Below are positions 45,705-55,754 of a stretch of 64,000 nt of DNA, piece after piece (the stretch's first letter is position 1; every line of letters starts with the position of its first letter). Position numbers and translations under genes: made by a program. The DNA is from Lepeophtheirus salmonis (Eukaryota; Arthropoda; Copepoda; Siphonostomatoida; Caligidae). The notes under the pieces were generated by a model. It made no database searches. It saw only the letters and a program-made list of their open reading frames with translations, and had not been told where the DNA came from. The DNA lies in contig NC_052141.2 in NCBI RefSeq assembly GCF_016086655.4, positions 1,736,001 through 1,800,000 of the forward strand, written 5' to 3'.

Positions 45705-46250
45705 ATAACTAGTCATATATATAGGTGAATCTGATACTGTGAATTTGATAATGGTTGCCTTTAAATCATGGTAAAATTGTTAAAAAATAAATTCACGTAT
45801 TTTCTTCTTTTTCTGATTTTCGTTCAAGATTATTTTATGATGACGCATAATATATGTGACCAGTGAACACTATAGCAAAATAAAATGATTTACCCCAAAA
45901 TTGACCTTTGAAGACATCTATTAATTAATTATATTTTATTTTATTTAATGTTTATTCTGATTAATCCTTTGAAGATACTGCAAGGTATACTTAAATCTTG
46001 CAAAAAAAATCAACTTTCATAATTAAAAATATAATATTATAGACTATATTTGAAAGATCATATCGAGGATAAATAAAGTTCTATCATGAATGTGTTTTAT
46101 AATAAAGTTAACATTATTGAGTATTTAAATACAGCCCCGAAATTTGAATGTAATATCATGTATCAATGAGGGGGTGATATTAATACATTAAAGGCAACCA
46201 TTATCAAATTCACACTATCAGATTCATCTAGATACATGACTAGCTTAAAA
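45705..46250. mobile_element. Fold-back element with ~57-bp TIRs
   Basis: The left arm (45708-45766) reads CTAGTCATATATATAGGTGA, ATCTGATACTGTGAATTTGA, TAATGGTTGCCTTTAA. The right arm (about 46188-46248) is its inverse with few mismatches (TTAAAGGCAACCATTATCAA, ATTCACACTATCAGATTCAT). The centre (45850-46180) is R8-like repeat DNA (GACCAGTGAACACTATAGC, AAATTGACC). It has no coding content. Either an R8 copy lies inside a fold-back element or R8 is part of that element. Confidence 0.7.
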
Positions 46251-47574
46251 TTATTTCTTCGGAGGTAGGAAGGCTTTCTTTGAGGGATTGAGGGAGACTA
46301 ATAGATTCTTTACAATGTGATGGTTTCATATAGTTTTGTGGTCGTTTTAATGAAATATTTGATTGTTTTTTAAGTTTAAGCCTTAGTTAGGAAGTTTAAT
46401 TTCAAGCTAAAATATTTTTATTAATATAACGCAACTCCTTCTAGCAAGTAATTTTATATTAATTTTGTTAAATTGTGCCGCATCAGAAGGCTATAAATTT
46501 AATTATTCATATATAAATATATTTTTTAATAGGCATGATTAACTAATTAATTACAGTATCTGAAAGTTATATTTCTTTTTACTTTCAATTTATGATCTAC
46601 AGCAGTGTCAATCTATAGGTTTTAATGTTAATTTATCATCAAAGGTAAAAGGTTTTACAATATATTTGTCTGAGACTTGTTCTTAGATTCTATTTAAAAA
46701 ATACAGGCTATAATACTGGACCTACAATACTTTCAAATACGACTATATTTTCACTTTAAACAACATCATGCTCTTTCCCAAAAATACTTTTTTATTTTCT
46801 CTTTGCATAACCATAAGTAAATATGTCTATTTACAAAATTATGTCTCTATGTATTTACTTATTAAATAGTAGTGTTGTGATGTGCCGCAACCTGAATTTT
46901 ACAACTCAAGTATTTTCAAGTTTCAAAGAAAAAAATAACCCAAGGAATGAGGAGCTATACTTCTTAATCGCCGGAAAATTCGATACCCTCTTGAACACTC
47001 GTAACTCGTCGACATACCCACTCTTAAACACTTTTTGGTACACTAACAAACCTGTCGGTCCAAAAATCTTATTTTTTATAGAAACGTCGATAGTTATTTC
47101 TCATTTCAATTTTTTTTCTACATTCTCTTGTTTATAAGTCTTTTTCGATGTTATCATACATGGAATCCAAAACGGTAGAAGAAACCAGTCCAAAATTTAG
47201 TAGATAGACGTATAAAATAACCAAGCATGTTCTTAGGACATTTTTTGGGGGTTCTGAGGTCATTAAGACCCAGTTTTTGACCCCAATAAAACTTCATTTT
47301 CCTTCTCTCTTTCAATATACATATATACCTCTCTCTCTCTGTCGCTTCCTTCTTCTCTTCTCTCTCTTTCTATATCCATCCCTCGGTTTCTTTTCTTCTA
47401 CCTTCATTCTTTGTTTCTATTCCTCTCTGTTCAGCCTTGCAACGCGAGCACGCCCAATTCGTAATTTATAAAGGATTCCCATTAATTAGATCATAGGTCG
47501 GTTGTTAGAGTGGCTTAGTTCCTAATTAACGAATAGGATACAGAGCGTAGTGATCAATTCCACTGTCTCTGAGC
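46251..47574. other. Spacer with CT-rich tract
   Basis: A pyrimidine-rich tract (CTCTCTCTCTGTCGCTTCC and similar) runs from about 47295 to 47435. A 104-codon frame at 46823-47137 shows no motif. No gene called. Confidence 0.4.
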
Positions 47575-48110
47575 CTTGTGACATTACTCCATCTAATCCA
47601 CAAGGCAGTGTACTTGAATCCACGCTCTTTGACGTTTAGATTAACGATTTAGTGTATAGTTTATCTGGAGATATATTTATATACTTGCATGATACGAAAA
47701 TTATCTGCTCTGATTTAAACTCTGTTGGTAATGTTTATACCAAATGTCTTAACTAGAGTATTACTAGGAGAATCCTTATAAATGTGTCATGTTTCCTTTC
47801 TCCAAAAAAGAGGGTATCCAACGCAGTCTTAAGGGGGTAGATGATTACTTGGACTTGTGAATTTACATCTCTCGTGATCTACATCATGAGGAAGGGCTCA
47901 TTGAAACTTGATAACTATTAAAAGAGGTTTCAAAACTCCTAAGCTACGCTCCCTCTTTTATAGCATTCACAAATGTTCAATCAGATTTAGATTATAATTG
48001 AATGTAGACGAAAAGGAAGTTCACTCCTCAAAAATAGAATAATAAGGACAATAGCTGATAAATAGAAGATTCATTCTACAGATTACCAATTCCAAAAAAC
48101 CAGGCCAGCT
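47575..48110 (+). pseudogene. Non-LTR retrotransposon (LINE) reverse transcriptase relic
   Basis: A reverse transcriptase fragment readable largely in one frame. RT motif B is N-P-Q-G-S-V-L (47595-47615), followed by T-L-F-D-V, a stop, and I-N-D-L. The catalytic motif C survives as I-Y-L-H-D-T-K-I-I (47679-47705), where active LINEs have Y-A-D-D-T, so both the Ala and the first catalytic Asp are replaced. The thumb region continues (V-Y-T-K-C-L-N, then C-F-L-S-P-K-K-R). It shows the order expected of jockey/CR1-like elements. Four or more stops are present. The upstream fingers and the endonuclease are missing. From 47945 the sequence matches the tail of the R1 repeats. Confidence 0.75.
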
Positions 48111-49234
48111 AAAAATGTCACTCGATTTACATCACTGATAATATGCTCCAAAAATAAAAAGAGGGAATCATAAGTTTTGACGAGTAAAGACGGTTTACCA
48201 CATCTATCGACCGTGTTGACGTCTAAGTGTGTGTGCATATATACGAGTTAATACTCACATTTTAGATCACGAGCCGAGTTTTTAATGTGTTTTTTGTTCA
48301 ATATTAAAATTCGAGCACTGATTCATGGATTTTGCTCGCAGCACATCACTTATAAATAGATGGATATACCTTGAATGTGCATGAAAAAGATTTATGCATA
48401 AACATGCATCCTCATATATCTTGCAGCTCTGACCATAAAGTAATCACACCTTGACGTGGACAAGGGAAACGCATGTCCAAAAGGTTAACTATCTAGGCAT
48501 TACTGCTTTGATTTTTGTGCCTGTATATTTTTTTTCTTCTCTCTATATATATGTACAATTTGTGCCTATAAAAGAGGCTTTAATTATTATTCATTATTTT
48601 AAAGCATTAAGTATGCAGGAAAAATTATTCACACTCACAAATATTCAAATATCTTTAAATAAATAATATATTTTGTTAAAACAGTTCTTTCAATATTTTT
48701 AAATATAGAAATAAATCGTAATAGTATGTTAAAAAGTGAATATTCTCTCTGTTAAAAAGTGTGTTTTACATTTGTTCCTATAAAACCTTTTCCGGAAAAG
48801 AAACTAAGGCACAGATGTGAGGCATACATACATAGTTAAAAATGAGGGTAAAGTGTTTTTGTTTTTTCTCCTTAAATGGTATGATGAATATTTCCATGGA
48901 TTGTGGAGGTGGAATTAGAGTAAAATAAAGAAAAAATCATCTTATGAGGCCTTAGGGATTAACCAAAAGATCTCCATTGGAATTATAATTAGGACCCCTT
49001 AGCTAAATAAATAACCATTGACACATTGATGAATAGGGTATTTTTTGACCTTCTATAAGGGATTTATACATATATATATATATATATAATATTATCATGT
49101 AGATCAAAGCTATTTGTTTAAAAAATATATACATTAGTGTCGAACAGTTTTTATTTTGAATTATTATCAAGACCAGAAATGATTATCTTGCTACAGAATA
49201 GAGCTTTTTATGTGACGTCAGCATTGTTGATGTA
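48111..49234. other. AT-rich spacer
   Basis: An AT microsatellite runs at about 49069-49089. No gene recognised. Confidence 0.45.
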
Positions 49235-50037
49235 CACTCGCAAGAAAAAGTTTGGAAAAAAAGAAAGGAATCTCACTTATTTTTTTAACTACTTATGACT
49301 TTATTATCAGGTAACAAAGTAATTAGGCTATTAAAATAAAATGAAGGTTCAATATGGGTATAAACATTTATTTGTCAAAAATCAAATTGATTTTTGTTTA
49401 AATTAAGCTTCTTTAAAAAATCCTCCTTTAACAGCCAAAACAGCTTTACAGACTTTTCGCATTCTTGCTGATATTTTTTCAAGATAGGCATGTGTGATAT
49501 CATTCCAAGCATTCTTCAAAACGTTCCACAACTCATTTTGACTTGTGGGGGACTTTTACCAAACTTTTCTATCTATGTGTTCCCACAATAGCTCTATTGG
49601 ATTCAAAGCATGAGATTGAGCTTACCATTGCATTATAAATAAGATGTAAGAGGGTTTTTCTTTCTTTTCCAAGAAGTTTTTGTAGAGCTTGGATGTATTT
49701 TTTGGGTCGTTGTCTCTTTGAAAAACAAACTTCCTTCCAATTAATCTCTACCCAGAAGAAATGGCTAGCGTCTTCAGGATGGAATGATAACCATTATGAA
49801 GGAATTAACTACCTAGTTTTCATACTTGCCAGAGAGAAACATTACATATGAAATTAAACCTGACCAAAAAAAGCTGGATTTTTAAAGACAACTAATTAAA
49901 AAAAAAAGATTTTATGGATTTATTTTTGTCATAATAATTTACATCGGCTTAATGTAAAAAATATTGATAAAGTCATAAACATTGATGAAAATGACAAAAA
50001 AGTTTGTTTGTTTTTTTCAAACTTTTTCTTGCCAGTG
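49235..50037 (-). mobile_element. Tc1-like transposon, internally deleted copy 2
   Basis: The ends CACTCGCAAGAAAAAGTTTG and CAAACTTTTTCTTGCCAGTG are inverse with a single mismatch over 20 bp, and the symmetry goes further into an A/T run. TA dinucleotides lie directly outside at 49233-49234 and 50038-50039. At 803 bp it is half the size of a complete Tc1. The interior holds only the C-terminal part of the transposase. Its sister at 4807-5543 retains the same part. Confidence 0.88.
49403..49800 (-). pseudogene. Tc1-like transposase, C-terminal half (copy 2)
   Basis: On the minus strand one frame runs from I-L-K-T-L-A-I (about 49770) through L-I-G-R-K-F-V-F-Q-R-D-N-D-P-K-N-T-S with the second catalytic Asp. 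It reaches A-L-N-P-I-E-L-L-W-E-H-I-D-R-K with the catalytic Glu, then N-E-L-W-N-V-L-K-N-A-W-N-D-I-T. It ends A-V-K-G-G-F-F-K-E-A at the stop at 49403-49405. Two in-frame stops interrupt the Q-R-D to terminus part (after I-M-Q-W and after R-K-V-W). I count about 39 residues between the second Asp and the Glu, more than the 34 of classical Tc1. The DNA-binding half and the first Asp are absent. Confidence 0.85.
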
Positions 50038-50039
50038 TA

Positions 50040-51837
50040 AATTCTATATAAGCAAATTAGATAGGAATAAAAACGAGTACACTGTATAAAAAATGGCCCA
50101 GTATCATGCTTTCTAATTCCATCTCAAAATTGGAGACACGGACAGCGGAAAGTCAACATTCAATTATCGTAACCTCTTAATAATAAGGAAATAACCTTGC
50201 AGGGTGAAGAAAAGAATATATTATTGGAGTAGGGGTCTCAACTTTTCGAAACATTTTGAGGATACTGAAAATAGATAAACGGTCTTATTATGGGAAATAG
50301 GTGGCTGTGAGTGTGTCTCTAATGGATTATTCGAGGGGATGGGAGGCGAATATCTGTGGACTGACGTAGGAGGCCGGAAGAAATTGCAACTCATAATGTA
50401 AAGCACTACGACTTTTTTTTGTATCTTTACCTCATTCCTTAGTCCACCGGATCGTCTCCGAGTCCCTCCCAAATTCTCCACAAAGGACAACTGATCAATC
50501 TCCTCCAATTATTTTCCTAATTGTCCTATTAGAAGAATTTACCTTTTTGTCCTAATACTATTCAGTGGGGGCTTATCAATGGCACTGTGGAACTGCAGAA
50601 TCCCCTATTAATTACATATATATACTATTATAAGAATATATACTCTTATACATGATTATCAATAGTCCTTTAACTTACAATTATTGCACATCCTCTCAAT
50701 TCAATAAACAATCAATATTAGCTACAAATAAAGCAAACAATATTTGTAACTGCGTACTCAACAGTTCCAATTTTCTTTGTATGATGGTATGTGATAACTG
50801 ATAACCCAGCAGCCATTATATATATTTATATTTATTGACACAATTTATATTTAATGTAGATACATTATTAATCTTTTAACCACCTTAATTTTTTTCAATT
50901 TGTTGCTTTGTTAAATCGCACGATTTGCTGTAAAATAAGTTATCTCAAGATAGCCTTCAAAATCACGTATCAACTATAACGGATCAAACAAAAGGTACAA
51001 TGGACAATAAAACATTTATTTATCTAGTATTTTGTAAGATTTTTAATCAATTTGGGAATGCAAAGTACATAAACTTAGCACCTTCAACCTTTGTTACTAC
51101 GCAATATGAAAGTACTTTGTCTTAATTTTTAACTTCTCTTTTTTTCTTTAATAATTATCATTTATTGTCCGAGGAGCATGAGAAGATTTTATATTATGCA
51201 AGTCAATTGCAGGTATTTAAAAGTATCATCTTTTGCACAATACTGTATTCTGTAATTCCTGAAAATTTCATTCAATTATCTTCATGTTTATTGGGATATC
51301 ATATTTTGTTAGATAACAAATTTGATCATTTGTGTTTATATTTATAAATTAAAAACTTGAAAACGAACTAAAATGTTAATGTTCAAATTAAAATAACAAA
51401 CTTATCAAAATAAAAATTTCAAAATAACAAATACTAAACAAAATCTATTTGTGGGAAAATGCATATTTAAATTTATAAGAAATTAAAATTACAAAATAAT
51501 CAACTGTATATTATATATCACATAAAAATATCTTATTAAAACCACTATAAATTTCAGGATTTCACTCCCTCCATAGGCCTCAAAAAGACCCTAAAAGTAC
51601 TCAATTATCCGAAATTTTGTTGGGGAAGCTTACAGGGTCCCCCAAATCCCCGATTGTTAAGCTCACATTGCTTGCCAACCACACATCCATTTGTTATGCA
51701 ACATCACCCGCATGAATGATAATCACCAGCCGCTACTGTGACTATTACTTATTGATCATATACATAGGATCAGGTGTATTTTGTATCATAATTATACCTT
51801 ATAAAATCAACAATTATTTTTACAAATGTCATCCTTT
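50040..51837. other. AT-rich spacer
   Basis: Apart from the weak exon candidate at 50431-50509, I see no gene or repeat. Confidence 0.4.
50431..50509 (-). CDS. Possible host exon (weak)
   Basis: A minus-strand frame reads E-E-I-D-Q-L-S-F-V-E-N-L-G-G-T-R-R-R-S-G-G-L-R-N-E and meets a good splice-donor sequence (GAATGAG then GTAAAGAT) at 50430. An AG acceptor-like sequence preceded by a pyrimidine-poor tract lies upstream near 50520. Without splicing the frame continues to 50221 through less gene-like sequence. It is more GC-rich than the neighbourhood. The family was not recognised, and chance is quite possible. Confidence 0.2.
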
Positions 51838-52352
51838 TGCAGCCATCATGGCATCCAGTTTGAGGAAATAAGGCATTGCACACCTGAATGACAACGTCAT
51901 TGAACATATCACCCTACTCCTTCATAACAGATGCATTCAGGGAAATATTACATAGTTGAGGGGTGAGCAGTCCAGTGATGAGGAAGACCACAAGTTTGGA
52001 GACCAGAAATCGGTGAGATTTTTCTTGGACCAAGGTTGAGTTTTTATGGTCTTATGACTAAGTGTTGAGTCTCTTTGCCACCAACAGTAATCCTCTTTGT
52101 GGTTGTTGACATCCAACCAGGACTTCACAACCTCTTTCATCACTTCGGGGAACTCCTAGGCCCCATCCTAAGCCATAACTATAAAGAAGTCTTGAGTTGC
52201 CATCTTGTTGTATTCTCCACTTCCTGTCTTGCAGCTATTAATGAGCCTCCTGATCTTACAGACAAGCTCAACAGAGCAATACACAATATCCGCGACCTCC
52301 TTTACTGAGTATTGGGAGAAAATCCGTTGCCTTTTCCCCTCCATTTTCGTTT
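51838..52352 (-). pseudogene. DD37D (maT-like) transposase relic, family F
   Basis: A minus-strand transposase relic. The head at about 52350-52250 reads S-Q-Y-S-V-K-E-V-A-D-I-V-Y-C-S-V-E-L-V-C, a helix-turn-helix. From 52143 an open stretch reads M-K-E-V-V-K-S-W-L-D-V-N, W-W-Q-R-D-S-T-L-S-H-K-T with the second catalytic Asp, and F-W-S-P-N-L-W. The third acidic position then appears in C-S-P-L-N-Y, where the canonical Asp has become Asn. I count 37 residues between the two positions, the spacing of maT-type elements. The C-terminus decays by 51838. The first Asp region is missing, so head and catalytic end are again brought together. Confidence 0.78.
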
Positions 52353-52372
52353 CTGTAGATGTAATGCAAACA

Positions 52373-53203
52373 CAGGTTGTGCCCAGTTCAGGTTTATCGG
52401 TTTTATCTGTCCCGATTCTTTCATTTCACCGGTTAAGGTCTCAGTTCTTTTTTATACATGCTCAGTTTTGATTTGTAACAGGCAATTAAAAAAAGGGGTG
52501 TTGCTAGAAAATAATATTAAATACAAACAGGGTCGCAGCTACCTTGTACTTAGAGTGCGTAGTGCTCCATTTTCCAGCACAACTCTGAAAAACTGACGTT
52601 GCTTACAACCTTGGTTTTCAAAGTGGGGACCGTGAGGGGAGGCTAGGGAGGGTTGCAGTAAGACGGATAATTGGGGATTCCTTTCAATTTATACATATAT
52701 AGTACACATGTTTCGTATAAAAGGAGCCTCAGCTAAAAATGTATTAGAATAGGGAGGTTTGGCATAATAAAGTTTGGGAAAGCGTGGCTTAAGAAATATT
52801 ATAGTTATCATATTCTAGGCTCCCAAACAAGCTTAGTAACAGACCTAGATTCATAATCAACCTCACTCCTTCCTTCTTCTATTTACACCATATGGTGGCT
52901 AAAACAACTTTTCCAGATCCATAAGAAGCCCTTTGCTATTTGGAACTCAGGTACAAATGTATCCCCCTAGCAACGTAAAAAAATCATTGGAAACACTGCA
53001 ATTGTACAAAAAAAAACTCAGAAAATTGATTTTTTGGAATATATATTGTATATTCTTTATATGCTCTAAATAGGAACAAAAGCACAAGAACCGAGATCGA
53101 TAAGCAAATAATTGTGGTCTGGGGTCACTTTTGTAGGGTGCAGTTCTAGCGGCTCAAGAACCGGAACCGCTTGAACCACTAGACCGATAAGAGCAAAACC
53201 TTG
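52373..53203. mobile_element. hAT-like MITE R4 with a nested hAT element
   Basis: The left end CAGGTTGTGCCCAGTTCAGG and the right end ACCGATAAGAGCAAAACCTTG match the termini of the R4 copy at 5932-6394. The arms also share TCCCGATTCTTTCATTTCAC and GCACAAGAACCGAGATCGAT with it. The extra length comes mainly from inserted sequence around 52605-52980. Confidence 0.65.
52605..52800. mobile_element. Nested hAT-type element
   Basis: CCTTGGTTTTCAAAGTGGGG on the left and AAAGTTTGGGAAAGCGTGG on the right are imperfect inverse ends of the widespread CAGTGGTTCTCAAAGT type. The interior GGACCGTGAGGGGAGGC and GGGTTGCAGTAAG phrases fit. It lies inside the R4 MITE. Confidence 0.55.
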
Positions 53204-53499
53204 ATTGAAACTAATAATACAGCTTACGAAAGCTGATTAATTTCAAAACAATATATTTGAATAACCCAACATCGATTGCAAGTAATAATGGTTGTATGGG
53301 GCTTTAATTAATGCAGTACGATATGCTTAAGCACATTGTAGATAGTATCAATAAACAACCCCTCAAAAGCTCATTATGCTTTAGCTACCGCTGAGCAATG
53401 AAATCTAATTTGATGGCTTTACAAACGCCCAATTAAACAGTTGTAAGAGAGCAAAAGTTATTATTATTTTAAAATTTGATTTTACATCCTCTGCATCGC
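53204..53499. other. Spacer
   Basis: No gene recognised. Confidence 0.4.
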
Positions 53500-53578
53500 A
53501 CGTCGTTACCTTTAGTGTATATAAAAAAGGCACAAACTATGCAACAGTTAGCCAGTTCTTCCCAACTATGCAATAATT
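53500..53578 (+). repeat. R5 repeat, partial
   Basis: ACGTCGTTACCTTTAGTGTAT, AAAAAAGGCACAAACTATG, CAGTTAGCCAGTTC. It ends exactly where the duplicated transposase block begins. Confidence 0.45.
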
Positions 53579-53695
53579 ACAGACAAGCTCAACAGAGCAA
53601 TACACAATGTCCGCGACCTCCTTTACTGAGTAATGGGAGAGAAAAATATCCAAAATCCGTTGTATTTCCCCCTCCATTGCCGTTTCTGTAGATGT
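53579..53695 (-). pseudogene. Duplicated family F transposase head
   Basis: The minus strand reads A-M-E-G-E-I-Q-R-I-L-D-I-F, then S-H-Y-S-V-K-E-V-A-D-I-V-Y-C-S-V-E-L-V-C, the same helix-turn-helix as at 52250-52350. It is slightly longer at the start. At V-E-L-V-C the sequence ends abruptly against R5. Confidence 0.75.
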
Positions 53696-53709
53696 ATGTA
53701 GATGTATCT

Positions 53710-53793
53710 CACCCACAGGTTGTGCCCACTTCAGATTCATCGGTTTTATCAGTCCCGGTTCTTTCATTTTACCAGTTTCGGTCTCTAAAGAAA
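53710..53793. mobile_element. R4 MITE, left-end fragment
   Basis: CAGGTTGTGCCCACTTCAGA, TTCATCGGTTTTATCAGTCC, CGGTTCTTTCATTTTACCAG. It is truncated inside the left arm. It lies at the same distance and orientation from the family F transposase head as the copy at 52373. Confidence 0.65.
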
Positions 53794-54069
53794 AATCCAC
53801 ATCTTACAACTAAATTAATTGTATACTTATAACGGTGTTACCTCACTTACACAAAAATACTCTTTCTATTTTTGTCAGCTGTTGAGTCCTTCGTTTCACA
53901 TCATACGTAATGTCTATTTCATAATTGATTGATTTTGATAAATAAACGAAATAATAAGGTATATATAATATAATTATGCTCAATTATGTAAACCTGGTGT
54001 GTTTTTTTTAGCTGGCCCGTTACTTTGTAATTGGTAATATAAAGAAGGAATTTTCTTTTTCTTAGCAGT

Positions 54070-54410
54070 TGTCATTAGGATTTAATTCCTGAGTAGTGAA
54101 CATCCTTTCCTAAATAGATTCAATTATATTCAAAACCTGCTTCAACGTTCTGAGTGCTCATAAAAGACAAAGTGTAACCCTGAGGATTTGTCCTGGAGTT
54201 ATAATTGTAAGTCCTTGTTGGACTCAAAGAAGAATTGGGGATCGACATCGGAGTAGTTCTAGCAAATACCCTTGTTTATATCCTTTTTTCTCCTTTCTCT
54301 CTTGTCACAGCTGATTGTAGCTGATGTAACGAAACGTCATGAGCATTATTCTTCCTCTCATCCAAAACATTTTCAAATTGTCAGGGTTACTAATTTGATT
54401 TCCGGTTATT
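54070..54410 (-). repeat. R1 repeat, longest copy
   Basis: In reverse it reads the head GTAACCCTGACAATTTGAAA, AATGCTCATGACGTTTCGTT, ACATCAGCTACAATCAGCTG, then GGGTTACACTTTGTCTTTTA. The tail is TTTTGAATATAATTGAATCT and GATGTTCACTACTCAGGAAT. Confidence 0.7.
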
Positions 54411-54503
54411 TTTTTTAACATGCCCATTCTACGCTGGATTTTCATCTTTGCTTATACTCTGTTTCTTAAAGGACAGGCATACCCATATTTTGTCATATAT
54501 GTA

Positions 54504-54836
54504 CAGTTAGACCTCCATATAACGGACGAATAGAGGTAGAGGGTGTCCGTTACAGCGAGGCGGTGTGTTCCAATAGCATTTGCCCCCAATAATAATGAGA
54601 ATTTATCCTTGCTTAATTTCTTCGGGTTGCGTTTTTTCATTGTTCCAAAATACTTGCGTATTCTTCGACAGTTACCTCCAATACAGAGCGGGTTCGTCAG
54701 CGTTATAAACTGGATTTAAATACAAGTCTTCTTTCTTTTTAATTAATTCATTTAACGATAAAATTTCGTGCCCCAGATTTTATCCTTTGCATCCTAAATC
54801 CATTGCAGGGAGGTCCGTTAGATCAAGGTTTAACTG
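54504..54836 (-). mobile_element. pogo/Tigger-like MITE with transposase fragment
   Basis: The ends CAGTTAGACCTCCATATAAC and GATCAAGGTTTAACTG are inverse. They match the characteristic pogo/Tigger end (CAGTwrAACCTCGATATAACGGAC). TA flanks both sides (54502-54503 and 54837-54838). On the minus strand a fragment of the pogo-type transposase survives (K-K-L-S-K-D-K-F-S-L-L-L-G-A-N-A-I-G-T-H-R-L, about 54635-54545). It is 333 bp in total. The TA-to-TA length is far below a full element of about 2 kb. Confidence 0.82.
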
Positions 54837-54934
54837 TATATATAAAATATATGAACCATCTTATTACGTCTATGAAGACATTTTTGAATTTATCATATAG
54901 AAATATAAATGATAGTCTAGGATTACATAACACA

Positions 54935-55075
54935 TCGTTACTTTCATTGTATCACCCAACCTTTTTCCGAGAAGAAACAGAAAGAAGGCCCTAAATTATC
55001 ATGTACATAATTAGCCAAAGGGTTCACTCCTACCAACTGTTTTTATCTCCTATGTACTCCAGACTATCTTTATCA
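54935..55075 (+). repeat. R5 repeat, complete copy
   Basis: CACATCGTTACTTTCATTGT, ATCACCCAACCTTTTTCCGA, GAAGGCCCTAAATTATCATG, ATTAGCCAAAGGGTTCACTC, CTATGTACTCCAGACTATC. Confidence 0.6.
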
Positions 55076-55754
55076 TATTATTTCTACACAATTTATAAAA
55101 TGAATTTTATAGTTGTTGTTTTTTTCTAGTTATATAATATTATATTAAAAGTATTATATACATTTGTATATGATGGGCAAAGTTTCTTCATTGAAATAAT
55201 AAAATGGCCAATATAATATTTAATATATGTTGTGTACAAGTTGCGATATCTGTACAAGTTGACACTCACAATTTATTCGTCTTAAAATGCCTTATTTAAT
55301 TAGACCATTGAGAGGGGACCCCCCCCACCAAGATGGGGTTTTCGTTTGGACTAGGAAAAATTATCGCACTGGGAACAAAAAATTAATGAAAAAATAAAGG
55401 TTAACAAATTTTCATTTCCAAAAAAACAAGGTAATTCGACAAAATTATACAGCGGACTAAAAATTTTAAAGTTATTATTTTTTAATAATTCAAAAAAACC
55501 AAAAGCCCCCCAAAATATAATCCAGCAAATCCCCCTGACATTGGCCATTCTAATTATCAACTATAGATTGATATTATCATTTTATTTTGATCTATTAAAA
55601 TTACATGGCTATGATGTATTTACGAGTGATATAACTGTGGGCATTTGAACGTTATTATACACGACAGAATACTTATATTTTAGTCATTTGTATTCAAATA
55701 GTCAAAAATGAAACAAAAAGTTGAAACTTGTACAAAAAATATAAACCTATTTGT
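55076..55754. other. AT-rich spacer
   Basis: A tandem TGTACAAGTTG pair (55232-55265) is related to the short palindromes near 2 kb. No gene recognised. Confidence 0.45.

Noticed and set aside
46823..47137. 104-codon plus-strand frame
   Set aside because: No recognisable domain; composition matches flanking spacer.
47276..47471. CT-rich tract read as a promoter or secreted peptide frame
   Set aside because: The hydrophobic reading comes from pyrimidine repeats. No TATA box or initiator with a downstream gene is seen.
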